Below are positions 1 to 6,824 of a DNA stretch of 6,833 nt, piece after piece; position 1 is the stretch's first letter; each line of letters begins with the position of its first letter. The position numbers were made by a program, and so were the translations under genes. This DNA is from Caldithrix sp. (GTDB lineage Bacteria; KSB1; UBA2214; DYKH01), in the NCBI GenBank assembly GCA_020722685.1, contig DYKH01000243.1:1-6833 (forward strand), in the 5' to 3' direction. The notes beneath the pieces were generated by a model. It was given only the letters and a program-made list of their open reading frames with translations. It did no database searches and was not told the origin of the DNA.

Positions 1-1667
1 ATAGGTTTTTCGCTTCGCAGTCGATGACCTTAAAGCGCTCTTGTCCTTGAGTCAGTTCCGGCAAGCTCACTCGCGCCGGCGTTTGCTGCAGCTTGCTTTC
101 GATGGTTGCCAGCTCCTGTTCCCAAGAGGAGCGCCCAGACAACAGTCGTTGCCGCTTGGAATTAAAGCGTATGCTGCCGTCGTTGTTGAGTGCCTCCGCC
201 ACAACGGCCAGCTTGTTGGCGTTCTTTTGCAGTTGTTTTTCTATTTTTTGTTTTTTTGCTTCCAGTTCTTGGTAAGCCGGATTGGCAATCTCTTGCCGGG
301 TGCTCTCTTGGCTGGCGGTTAACAGCGGAATGTAATGCGGATTGAACCGCTCCGCCATATATTTGAAACCGTTTTCGCTCACGCCCCAGCGTCCCAGCAT
401 GGCTAGCCCCAAAAAGATCGCATCTTCAAGGCTGTCATTGCTGACGCACACCGGACGGCGATTGCTGTCCAAATTCCAGATGACGATCCGGCGCAGGGCC
501 ACCGACAAGGTTTTGTCGCTATTCCAATAAGCTTGCTTCTCCGGGAACTCGTAAAAGCGATAACGATGGCCGTTGACGGTGATGATCTCGGAAAACAGCT
601 CATCCGCTAAGGCATTGATTTCCGCCTCGTTGGTGTACTTTTCCCAAGTGAGCAAGCGGAAAGAGGCCATGCGGTCAAAGTGTTCCACGCTCCAACTGCC
701 CCGATCGGAGATGATCAGAGGCGAGAGCGGTTCGGCAAAATGCGGCTGGATGGTCGCAGAAATATCTTCAATGGCTTGGCGCAGATCGCCATTGCCCTCT
801 TCTATCTGAAAATAAACGATCCGACCATTGGCATCATGAAAGACGATGGCGGTCTGCCCCGGCATGGCCAAATCCGCCTTGGCGGACTGGGTGCAATAAC
901 CTTGGTGAATCCGCTCTTTGCCGCTGTAAGGGATAAAGTGGCCATCGGCATAGAGCAGATAACAGCTCACCAAGCCGGACTTGGTCTGCTTGACAAAGAA
1001 CTGTTTCAGGAGAGTTAGGGCGTGACCTTTTTCAGCAACGGCATGAAGCCACTTGGAAAAGGTAGTGCGCGAGGGTGCCCACTCGAGGCCACATGCCAGA
1101 GCCATCTCCAAGTTCTTAATGGCCTTGAGCTGATCAATGGACTTGATGTCTTGAACGAGCATTTGCACAAACAGGATGAAAACCGTGACCAGTTTGCCAT
1201 AAGCTGCGGCAAAGAAGGAGGTAAAATTCCAATCTTTCTGCAACAGGGCGTTGAAAATCAGTCCACCGGCATAGCGTGACTTTTGCCAATCGTGGGCTTG
1301 ATTAAATTGATCCGGAACTTCATCAGAAAGCTCAAGGACGCCTTGGTGATCGACCGTAGCTTGTCGCTCTTTTCGACGTCGCTCCTCGTGCAGACGAGCC
1401 TTGTTGCCGCTGCCCCGCATCTCGCTGTGCAGCAAGGCATCCGCACCGAAATGCTGGTAAGTGTCTAAGGAGTTGTAAACGGTTTGCCGGCTGATGTGTA
1501 GCGCCTAAGCCACTTTTGCCACCGACACGCCCAAGTCGTTGACCAGTTCGACAATAAACAAGCGGCGATTGACTAATGTCAACCCGCTTGATCAGGCTGC
1601 CAAATTTATAGAGGGTGATGCACTGGTTATCTTTTTCGGCGCTGAAGCCGTTGCCGAGCTTGGTCAT
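1..1667 (-). pseudogene. DDE transposase gene, frameshifted and with an in-frame stop; 3' end beyond window
   Basis: Product would be a cut-and-paste type DDE transposase of at least 555 residues once repaired. The start ATG at 1665-1667 is preceded by AGGAG five bases away. The first ~29 codons (MTKLGNGFSAEKDNQ...) are in one frame. The rest, from about 1577-1591 downward, is in another, so there is one frameshift of one extra or two missing bases. An amber codon at 1505-1507 interrupts the helix-turn-helix (VSVAKVA*ALHISRQTV). After that the frame is open to the window edge. The core looks complete: first Asp in YADGHFIPY (about 944-946), second in IISDRGSWS (704-706), and a likely catalytic Glu in SENGFKYM (374-376). 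A charged, coiled-coil-like segment follows (about 230-275), then KVIDCEAKNL at the edge. I see this pattern directly; the exact IS family is not certain. The gene is probably inactive unless recoded. No terminal inverted repeat could be identified because the other end is outside the window. Confidence 0.85.
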
Positions 1668-1672
1668 CCGAT

Positions 1673-1677
1673 CTCCT
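1673..1677 (-). promoter_or_regulatory. Shine-Dalgarno of the transposase pseudogene
   Basis: On the minus strand AGGAG sits five bases before the ATG at 1667. It supports that ATG as the original start and shows that the first short frame belongs to the gene, although a frameshift separates it from the main body. Confidence 0.6.
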
Positions 1678-1829
1678 ATCTTTTGCTGATGCTCAATTGA
1701 TTGTGGAGCAAAAAATACCGATATGGCTGATCAAAAACATGCAATATTTTCAAGGAGCCTGATTATTTTATCAATATTTTCCCGTTTGATAATGTCGCCA
1801 AAACTGATGTTGTCCAATTATTAGCATAA

Positions 1830-1844
1830 AAGACGGAAAGTCTT
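1830..1844. repeat. Small perfect hairpin containing one copy of a 10-bp direct repeat
   Basis: AAGAC-GGAAA-GTCTT forms a five-base-pair stem with a five-base loop. The same ten bases AAGACGGAAA recur at 1865-1874, 35 bp away. The structure is short and could be chance. It could also belong to the end of the insertion element or to the leader of the tiny open frame starting at 1845. Confidence 0.35.
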
Positions 1845-1990
1845 ATGAAATCTCATCCACTACCAAGACGGAAAAGCTGGGTTGAGGAGGTCTGAACTCC
1901 CTACTGCGTTAGGTGCGTAGGCTTTCGAGCCAGGTTACGTGTTGGCCCTATTCAGTGACACAGATTGGCAAAAGCAGCCAAGGCGATGGC

Positions 1991-2467
1991 TTACGATTGT
2001 AGGAGCTGCAGAATCTCTTCACCGTGGCCATCCGCCCGCACTTTGTGGAAAACGTGTTCTATCTTGCCATCTTTGCCGATGACGAAAGTCTTTCGAATCA
2101 TTCCAAAATACTTTTTCCCATACCGGCTTTTCTCCCCCCAAGCGCCGTAGGCATCCGCGACTTTGTGGTTCTCGTCAGCCAGTAATGGAAAGCTCAAGGC
2201 AAACTTTTCGATGAATTTCTCATGTGATTTGAGGCTGTCGGCGCTGACGCCCAAAACCACGGCATCTTGAGCTTGAATGGCCGCCAGGTTGTCGCGGAAG
2301 GAACAAGCTTCTTTGGTGCAGCCGGGGGTATTATCTTTCGGATAAAAATAGAGAACGACGCGTTTCTTGCCAATAAAATTCTTAAGGGAAATGGTTCCGC
2401 CAGTGCTGGCCGGCAAAGAAAAATCCGGGGCCGGATCGCCTACTTTCAATTCAACTGAATCGGGCAT
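1991..2467 (-). CDS. bcp: BCP/PrxQ-type thioredoxin-dependent peroxiredoxin
   Basis: A 158-residue cytoplasmic peroxidase that reduces hydrogen peroxide and organic hydroperoxides, recycled by thioredoxin. The sequence shows the AhpC-TSA/thioredoxin fold: [11 protein letters not shown] at 9-19, a beta strand [14 protein letters not shown], and the PxxxTxxC active site with peroxidatic Cys50. Cys55, five residues on ([11 protein letters not shown]), is the usual resolving cysteine of the PrxQ subgroup. A conserved Arg at about 125 is present in GMIRKTFVI. Length is normal for the family. I chose the ATG at 2465-2467 because AAGGA lies six bases upstream and homology begins there. The frame is open further upstream to 2746, but that part is translated intergenic repeat. 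The gene stands alone, 265 bp from the muiA-like gene upstream on the same strand, with no obvious terminator. Confidence 0.96.
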   Translation of the reverse strand: MPDSVELKVGDPAPDFSLPASTGGTISLKNFIGKKRVVLYFYPKDNTPGCTKEACSFRDNLAAIQAQDAVVLGVSADSLKSHEKFIEKFALSFPLLADENHKVADAYGAWGEKSRYGKKYFGMIRKTFVIGKDGKIEHVFHKVRADGHGEEILQLLQS

Positions 2468-2473
2468 AACTAT

Positions 2474-2478
2474 TCCTT
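2474..2478 (-). promoter_or_regulatory. Shine-Dalgarno of bcp, fixes the start
   Basis: AAGGA on the minus strand lies six bases before the ATG at 2467. It decides against the longer 251-codon reading that begins at 2746. Confidence 0.7.
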
Positions 2479-2615
2479 TCTTGGGTTCGTTCGATTTGAT
2501 GTCATAAACAATGTGGCAAAAAGTGAAATTCCGGCAACGGGGGGATCCTGTATTCGGACGCTTGAAACGAAGCTTGGCGATCTTTGTAAAAGCTCGGTCG
2601 TCAGAACCCAAACTT

Positions 2616-2709
2616 GTCATTCCGACCGCAGGGAGGAATCTGTCCAATCCGATTTTGCGCCGTTGTTGGGATTCCTTGCTCGCAGATTTCTCGCTCCGCT
2701 CGAAATGAC
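2616..2709. repeat. Imperfect 27-bp inverted repeat with 40-bp centre (REP/MITE-like intergenic element)
   Basis: The left arm (2616-2642, beginning GTCATTCCGACCGCAGG) and the reverse complement of the right arm (2683-2709, GTCATTTCGAGCGGAGC...) match at 22 of 27 positions. The 40-base centre includes a further inner pair, AATCC (2646-2650) with GGATT (2669-2673). When translated by accident it gives the SERSEKS / FLPAVGMT type strings often seen as false ORF extensions in bacterial genomes; that comes from general knowledge of such dispersed repeats. It begins 23 bp beyond the stop codon of the muiA-like gene and may act as a terminator or mRNA-stabilising hairpin. No transposase is encoded in it. 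Confidence 0.8.
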
Positions 2710-2732
2710 TAGGCGCCGTTCTTTTCCAGAAA

Positions 2733-4364
2733 CTAAAACAGCCCAATCACCCGTTCGCCGCGTGGGTAGCTAACGACAAATTGAATAGTGATCTCGGTTT
2801 TCTTTTGCGGCTCCAAAGTCATCTCCCATTTCAGCTCGCCGCTCTCTTTGTTCCATTCCTTCAACTCAGGAACGATTCTCACGTCTTCGACGGCTATGGC
2901 TTCATTCAACGAGCGCGGCACCTGGTCTTTTATTTGCAGGGCAATCGGCTTGGATTTAAAGCTCGCCAAGGTGATTTTGAAAGAGTATTCGATTTCTTCT
3001 CGCTTGCTCAGCAAGCCTTTGGTGCGCTCGAACTTTTTCACCAGCTCGTGCTTGACTTTGATTCCTTCGTCCACGCCTAAGGACAAATCGACTTCTTCAC
3101 CCGGCGCGATGCTTTTTAGGTTGATCTTGCCGACGTAATCGCCATCGACGAAAACTTCGGAAGTGCCGGGGAGCAAAGGATAGTCCGTGCTGTTGGCGAA
3201 AATTCCTCTGAGATAGGCAAACGGACTCAGCTTGGGAATGGTCATGTACGACATCTTGACCGGCAAAGTCCGGTTCATAATGTCCACTTGCACCGGGTCT
3301 TGGCCGCTGGGGACGTTCCATTTGCCGGCGATAGTGAAGGCCACGGAGATGCCTTTGACTTCCGCTTGTGACGGCTCCGGCGCCGCTGCGGCGTAGGCCA
3401 CCTGGTCTGCCGCTACTTCAGGTGCGAGTCCCGCGCCGGCGGGAGCTTCCATTGCCCTTTTGTGCAACACGATTTTATGCAGCGACAAGTCCCAGGGACG
3501 AAGCTCGGGTGCCTGTGCTCCACGAGCCGGTGAGGCGGTCGAAAGGATAAGGTGGACATCCTCCCAATCTTCGCCGGTGAGTTGCGACACTCTTGCGCCG
3601 TAATGCAGCTCCACTTGTTCCGACATCGGCAAGGCGCGTATTTCATAGTTGGGTTTCCACGAAACCTGGTCGAGGAGATACGCGATCATCACATGTTCAG
3701 CCTGGGATTTTTGCGCCTGCAAAACAAACGATATGGATTTCGTTTGTTTGGGCGAGGCATGCTGAACTTGCTCAAGCTGTTTTTGCAGCGCTTCTTTTTT
3801 GCTTTTCAGCTCCTGAGTTCTGACCTCCAATTCCGCTATGCCGGCATAAACGCCCGTGAGGTTCTTGCCAAGAAAATCTAGGGTCGCCGCCCAGGTTGCC
3901 GCGTCCATTTTGCCGGTGGCAAGCGCCTGAGAGGATTGTTGGCCGCTAGCGACTTGAATCGAAGCGAGAAACTTTTCCTTGCTGCGCAGCACTTGAATCT
4001 CGTTTTGGCTTTGGACGATTTGCTGGTTGACCTCTTCGATCTGCTGTTGCAATTGTTTGATCTTTTGTTCTTCCGGCTTTTCCAAGAACCAATTTTCCGT
4101 CCGCACATTTTGGACTTGCACGCCGGCGTCGTCGCTGAGCCTCAACCGAACAGACTCATCGACCAGAATTGCCGGTAGGTCGGGGATTGTGATTTCATTC
4201 TCACCCGCTTTGAGTTGGACGTTGCCTTCTCTCGTGACCATCGCCATTGAGGGATACAAGGTCACCGTAGTAATCTTGGTTTCCAATTCGGCGGCGGAGA
4301 CCAACTTTGCTATCATTGGCATGATCGAAACGATCGCTAATATCTTAAACCCACGTTTTGCCAT
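2733..4364 (-). CDS. MuiA-like secreted protein, DUF4140 and DUF4139 domains
   Basis: A 543-residue exported protein of the mucoidy inhibitor A family, whose biochemical role is not established. Residues 1-24 look like a signal peptide (KR, hydrophobic stretch, VSA-A cut). The DUF4140 domain follows at about 32-130 ([14 protein letters not shown], then [17 protein letters not shown]). There are two Gln/Glu/Lys-rich coiled-coil segments, about 97-132 and 175-205. The DUF4139 beta-rich domain runs from about 210 to the end, with [60 protein letters not shown] and the typical ending [13 protein letters not shown]. An Ala/Pro-rich linker (about 303-335) interrupts the DUF4139 part. Length is in the usual range. 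The ATG has GAGGTGA three bases upstream. It lies 32 bp after the TauE-like gene and is likely the last gene of that operon. It probably acts in the periplasm or at the cell surface; its link to polysaccharide is by family name only. Confidence 0.93.
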   Translation of the reverse strand: MAKRGFKILAIVSIMPMIAKLVSAAELETKITTVTLYPSMAMVTREGNVQLKAGENEITIPDLPAILVDESVRLRLSDDAGVQVQNVRTENWFLEKPEEQKIKQLQQQIEEVNQQIVQSQNEIQVLRSKEKFLASIQVASGQQSSQALATGKMDAATWAATLDFLGKNLTGVYAGIAELEVRTQELKSKKEALQKQLEQVQHASPKQTKSISFVLQAQKSQAEHVMIAYLLDQVSWKPNYEIRALPMSEQVELHYGARVSQLTGEDWEDVHLILSTASPARGAQAPELRPWDLSLHKIVLHKRAMEAPAGAGLAPEVAADQVAYAAAAPEPSQAEVKGISVAFTIAGKWNVPSGQDPVQVDIMNRTLPVKMSYMTIPKLSPFAYLRGIFANSTDYPLLPGTSEVFVDGDYVGKINLKSIAPGEEVDLSLGVDEGIKVKHELVKKFERTKGLLSKREEIEYSFKITLASFKSKPIALQIKDQVPRSLNEAIAVEDVRIVPELKEWNKESGELKWEMTLEPQKKTEITIQFVVSYPRGERVIGLF

Positions 4365-4367
4365 AGC

Positions 4368-4374
4368 TCACCTC
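4368..4374 (-). promoter_or_regulatory. Strong Shine-Dalgarno of the muiA-like gene
   Basis: GAGGTGA on the minus strand, three bases before the ATG at 4364, pairs well with the 16S rRNA tail. It lies inside the 32-bp gap after the TauE-like gene. Confidence 0.7.
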
Positions 4375-4396
4375 GATTTCTGAAAGGATGAATCCT

Positions 4397-5182
4397 TCAT
4401 TGCGTTAGCAAGTTGATTAAAAATGTATTTGCATTGAGGAGCTGCAAACCCGTAATCAGAACCAGAATCTGAATGATTCGCGTAAAGACTTTTTGCGAAA
4501 TGCGTCTGTTTAGCCAAAGCCCCAACATTGTGCCCAGTGGGATGAGTGGGACAAACAGTAAATCCCATTGGAGTGATTCCAAATTGATCAACTGAAGAGA
4601 AAAATAGGGTGCGAGTTTCAGCAAGTTGACTCCGGCCATAAACAGGGCCATGGTAGCCACGAACGTGAGCTTGTTTAGATTTTGTGGAATCAGGTAGAGC
4701 GAAATGACCGCGCCCGCCGAATGGGAAATTGTAGAAACAAAACCGGCGACGATTCCGACCAAGCTGCCATGCCACCATCGCGGCGCAAAATGAGCATCCG
4801 TTTCCGCAAGCTTGGCGCGGATAAAGTGAAAGAGCGAAAAGGCGATGACGATGCCGCCGATGGTTCTTTTGAGCTGCGCGTCGGAGACTACGTCAATGAA
4901 CAAGGAGCCCAGAACGATACCGGCCATTCCGCCGGGCAGAAGCACCCGAAGGTTGCTCCAATCCCATTGACGGCGGTAGAGATAAATGGTGACCCAATCG
5001 GCTATGACCATGAGCGGCAGGGCAAAACCAATGGCGGTCTTTGCCGGAAGAGTCAGGCTCAGCAGCGGCGTGGTCAGCAATCCGACGCCTCCACCGAATC
5101 CTGCTTTGGAAAAGCCGATGAATATGACGGCCGCAACTGCGACACTGAAGCAAAGTATTAGCGAATGCTCACAGGGAAACAC
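4397..5182 (-). CDS. TauE/SafE (DUF81) family membrane permease
   Basis: A 261-residue inner-membrane protein of the TauE/SafE family, whose studied members export sulfite, sulfoacetate or related organosulfur anions; the substrate here cannot be told. It has about eight hydrophobic segments, near residues 8-28, 31-48, 52-69, 78-97, 105-123, 137-165, 172-192 and 205-223, and a last one near 234-251. The internal duplication of the family is visible: GFSKAGFGGGVGLLTTPLLSL in the first half and GFVSTISHSAGAVISLYLIPQ in the second. The start is GTG at 5180-5182, supported by GAGGG four bases upstream; no in-frame ATG competes. It sits 26 bp after the zinc-ribbon gene and 32 bp before the muiA-like gene, so it is probably cotranscribed with both. 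Confidence 0.94.
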   Translation of the reverse strand: MFPCEHSLILCFSVAVAAVIFIGFSKAGFGGGVGLLTTPLLSLTLPAKTAIGFALPLMVIADWVTIYLYRRQWDWSNLRVLLPGGMAGIVLGSLFIDVVSDAQLKRTIGGIVIAFSLFHFIRAKLAETDAHFAPRWWHGSLVGIVAGFVSTISHSAGAVISLYLIPQNLNKLTFVATMALFMAGVNLLKLAPYFSLQLINLESLQWDLLFVPLIPLGTMLGLWLNRRISQKVFTRIIQILVLITGLQLLNANTFLINLLTQ

Positions 5183-5185
5183 AAT

Positions 5186-5190
5186 CCCTC
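5186..5190 (-). promoter_or_regulatory. Shine-Dalgarno selecting the GTG start of the permease
   Basis: GAGGG on the minus strand lies three bases (ATT) before the GTG codon at 5182. An overlapping ATG just upstream (AATGAGGG) is out of frame and stops after seven codons. Confidence 0.6.
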
Positions 5191-5208
5191 ATTAAACTTC
5201 GTACCTTT

Positions 5209-5388
5209 CTACCAAGCTAAGAACCGCATGATGAGTTTGATCAGCGGCCAGGCAAAAATGATGAGCAAGAGCAAAGCTACATATTTGACGTATGACTTTT
5301 GTCGCGGAAACTCGTAGCCGCAAATCGGGCAGCGCTCGGCGCCACGTTCGATGCTCATTGCGCAGGATGGACACTCTTTTTTAGCCAT
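5209..5388 (-). CDS. Small zinc-ribbon protein with one C-terminal membrane helix
   Basis: A 59-residue protein. An N-terminal zinc ribbon uses Cys6-Pro-Ser-Cys9 and Cys20-Pro-Ile-Cys23 (CPSC...ERCPICGYEF), with a ten-residue loop between the pairs. A basic hinge (PRQKSYVK) leads into one hydrophobic helix at about 36-56 (YVALLLLIIFAWPLI) and a short basic tail. This fits a membrane-tethered, cytoplasm-facing zinc-ribbon protein; function unknown. The ATG at 5386-5388 is the only ATG near the N-terminus, and the frame is closed by TGA at 5407-5409 upstream. No strong Shine-Dalgarno is present (AACGAAAAA precedes it). It is the first gene before the permease, with a 26-bp gap, so it probably leads the operon. 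Its size makes it easy for gene finders to miss. The paired CxxC spacing and the clean zinc-ribbon-to-helix layout argue for a real gene. Confidence 0.85.
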   Translation of the reverse strand: MAKKECPSCAMSIERGAERCPICGYEFPRQKSYVKYVALLLLIIFAWPLIKLIMRFLAW

Positions 5389-5510
5389 TTTTTCGTTAAA
5401 GACCGTTCAACGCCGGAACCTTGGGATGGCAGGAATCTGTCGAGGTCGAGATCGGGTTGACGATTTCCAATTCGCTACCCTTCAGTTATGTCGGCTCCAA
5501 GCTGCGCCGA

Positions 5511-5539
5511 ATATTAGCTAAAATGACTTAAAATAGCAA
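5511..5539 (-). promoter_or_regulatory. Possible sigma70-type promoter for the zinc-ribbon/permease/muiA operon
   Basis: On the minus strand TTGCTA (5534-5539) and TAATAT (5511-5516) are separated by 17 bp. Each box matches four of six consensus positions. It would start transcription about 115 bases upstream of the zinc-ribbon ATG. It is back to back with the stronger promoter for the aminopeptidase. Confidence 0.3.
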
Positions 5540-5591
5540 GGCAAATGTGGGCGCCGCCAGCTTTCCGCCCATTCGTTAGACCGATCAAGTG

Positions 5592-5620
5592 TTGACAAAG
5601 CCGAAACAATTTTTTATATT
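5592..5620 (+). promoter_or_regulatory. Near-consensus sigma70 promoter of the M29 aminopeptidase gene
   Basis: TTGACA (5592-5597, perfect -35) and TATATT (5615-5620, five of six matches to the -10) are separated by exactly 17 bp. Transcription would begin near 5627, leaving a leader of about 28 bases to the ATG at 5655. It rules out a start at the upstream GTG (5589), which would lie before the transcription start. Confidence 0.8.
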
Positions 5621-5645
5621 GAGGCGGCTCAATAACAAAGCACAG

Positions 5646-5651
5646 AAAGGG
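5646..5651 (+). promoter_or_regulatory. Shine-Dalgarno of the M29 aminopeptidase, decides the start
   Basis: AAAGGG lies three bases before the ATG at 5655. Together with the promoter at 5592-5620 it fixes this ATG as the start, rather than the GTG at 5589. Confidence 0.6.
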
Positions 5652-5654
5652 AAA

Positions 5655-6770
5655 ATGAAAGATCCTCGATTTAACAAGCTTGCGCAAGTGATTCTGGGGC
5701 ATTCTACCAAGCTGCAAAAAGGCGAGAAGATACTTATCGAAGCCATCGATGTACCGGCAGAGATGGTCATTGCACTTCTCCGCGGTGCGGGAAAGATCGG
5801 CGCCATGCCGTTCGTGACCATCAAACAGAATCTCATTTTGCGCGAGCTGTATTCTCTGGCCAGTGAAGAGTCCATGCAATCCATCGGCCGCTGGGAAGCC
5901 GCCCGCATGAGCGAGATGGATGCTTATGTGGGCTTGCGCGGCTCTTTCAATTCCACCGAGCTTTCGGACGTTCCCGATGCGCGGATGAAGCTCTATCAAA
6001 AGCATTGGTGGAAACCGGTGCACATTGACATTCGGGTGCCGAAAACCAAGTGGGTGGTTTTGCGCTGGCCGCATCCTTCCATGGCGCAGCAAGCTGCCAT
6101 GAGCACTGAGGGCTTTGAGAATTTCTACTTTGACGTTTGCGGCTTGGACTATGGCAAAATGTCCCGTGCCATGGATGCCTTGAAGCGGAGGATGGAAAGC
6201 ACCGATGCCGTGCATATCACCGGGCCGGGGACGGACTTGCGTTTTTCCATCAAAGGCATTCCGGTCCTTAAGGGCGACGGCGGCCACAACCTTCCGGATG
6301 GCGAGATTTTTACTGCGCCGGTCAAAACTTCGGTGAACGGCGAGGTTACCTACACAGCCAAAACCATCTACCGCGGCATCATTCACGAGGGCATCCACCT
6401 GGTCTTTCAAGACGGCAAGATCGTGCAAGCCACCTCGGATAAAACGCCGGAATTGAACAAAGTCTTGGATACCGACGAAGGCGCCCGTTACGTTGGTGAG
6501 TTTGCCGTCGGACTGAATCCTTATATCACCAAGCCGATGCTGGACATTCTCTTTGATGAAAAGATCGGCGGCTCGTTCCATTTCACCCCCGGCGGCGCTT
6601 ATGAAGACGCAGATAACGGCAATCGTTCCGAGATCCATTGGGACATGGTGTGTATACAGACCCCCGAATTTGGCGGCGGTGAGATGTATTTCGACGGTCA
6701 ACTCATCCGCAAGGATGGTTTGTTTGTCGTGGAAGATCTAAAGGCATTGAACCCGGAAAACTTGAAATAG
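5655..6770 (+). CDS. M29-family metallo-aminopeptidase (AmpS/aminopeptidase II-like)
   Basis: A 371-residue cytoplasmic enzyme of peptidase family M29, which removes N-terminal residues from peptides with a two-metal centre. The N-terminus fits the family (DPRFNKLAQVILGHSTKLQKGEKILIE). All five metal ligands expected for M29 can be placed: Glu217 (LPDGEIFTAP), Glu282 (ARYVGEFAVG), His309 (SFHFTPGGAYED), His328 and Asp330 (EIHWDM). Length is slightly short of the usual 370-410 but within range, and no truncation is seen. The ATG at 5655 has AAAGGG upstream and sits about 28 bases after a predicted transcription start. It is transcribed divergently from the zinc-ribbon/permease/muiA operon and appears to be monocistronic, with no gene seen in the 63 bases after it. 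Activity seems preserved; substrate preference cannot be read from sequence. Confidence 0.94.
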   Translation: MKDPRFNKLAQVILGHSTKLQKGEKILIEAIDVPAEMVIALLRGAGKIGAMPFVTIKQNLILRELYSLASEESMQSIGRWEAARMSEMDAYVGLRGSFNSTELSDVPDARMKLYQKHWWKPVHIDIRVPKTKWVVLRWPHPSMAQQAAMSTEGFENFYFDVCGLDYGKMSRAMDALKRRMESTDAVHITGPGTDLRFSIKGIPVLKGDGGHNLPDGEIFTAPVKTSVNGEVTYTAKTIYRGIIHEGIHLVFQDGKIVQATSDKTPELNKVLDTDEGARYVGEFAVGLNPYITKPMLDILFDEKIGGSFHFTPGGAYEDADNGNRSEIHWDMVCIQTPEFGGGEMYFDGQLIRKDGLFVVEDLKALNPENLK

Positions 6771-6799
6771 CGTGGTGAACGTTAGTAGCTTAATTGTAA

Positions 6800-6824
6800 A
6801 CATCTAGCCAAATCTGGCAAATGT
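6800..6824. terminator. Weak hairpin after the aminopeptidase gene
   Basis: ACAT-CTA-GCCA-AATC-TGGC-AA-ATGT forms an interrupted stem 30 bp beyond the stop codon: two four-base-pair arms flank a 3x2 internal loop. It is not followed by a T-run on the plus strand (TAAAAACTC follows), so it is not a classic rho-independent terminator. It may be a transcript 3'-end hairpin or chance. Confidence 0.25.

Larger units (their letters stand above)
1668..1990. other. Gene-free stretch between transposase pseudogene and bcp
   Basis: This 323-bp stretch has no recognisable gene. The part nearest the transposase (to about 1830) is AT-rich and probably holds the transposase promoter and one end of the insertion element, but I could not fix the boundary. 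It contains a small perfect hairpin (1830-1844) and a 10-bp direct repeat. A 16-codon open frame starts at 1845 and reads MKSHPLPRRKSWVEEV; it has no family I recognise. From about 1880 the composition becomes more GC-rich up to the end of bcp. No T-rich terminator for bcp is visible. Confidence 0.6.

Noticed and set aside
680..1018. A 112-codon plus-strand frame
   Set aside because: It is the antisense shadow of the transposase core. The minus strand carries the DDE motifs here.
1332..1667. A free-standing 111-residue protein
   Set aside because: Only its first ~29 residues belong to the transposase. After the frameshift the transposase continues in another frame and the rest of this frame is noise.
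1880..1960. A possible RNA gene or tRNA fragment in the gap beside bcp
   Set aside because: Short complementary stretches exist (for example GGAG with CTCC near 1886-1900), but no cloverleaf, T-loop or known RNA motif could be drawn.
2468..2746. A 93-residue N-terminal extension of the peroxiredoxin
   Set aside because: It is translated intergenic sequence including the inverted repeat. A good Shine-Dalgarno precedes the internal ATG at 2467, where family similarity begins.
4384..4397. Small palindrome AAGGAT-GA-ATCCTT between the permease and muiA-like genes
   Set aside because: The six-base arms with a two-base centre cannot form a stable hairpin and have no T-run. It is better seen as chance within an operon gap.
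4368..4778. A 136-codon minus-strand frame inside the permease gene
   Set aside because: It is in another frame of the TauE-like gene, which has clear membrane segments and family motifs.
5192..5374. A 60-codon minus-strand frame starting at 5374
   Set aside because: It overlaps the zinc-ribbon gene in another frame and lacks any recognisable feature, while the zinc-ribbon frame shows paired CxxC motifs and a membrane helix.
5514..6701. A 395-codon open frame on the minus strand opposite the aminopeptidase gene
   Set aside because: It is the antisense shadow of a well-supported M29 gene whose metal ligands lie on the plus strand. Its translation shows no family features.
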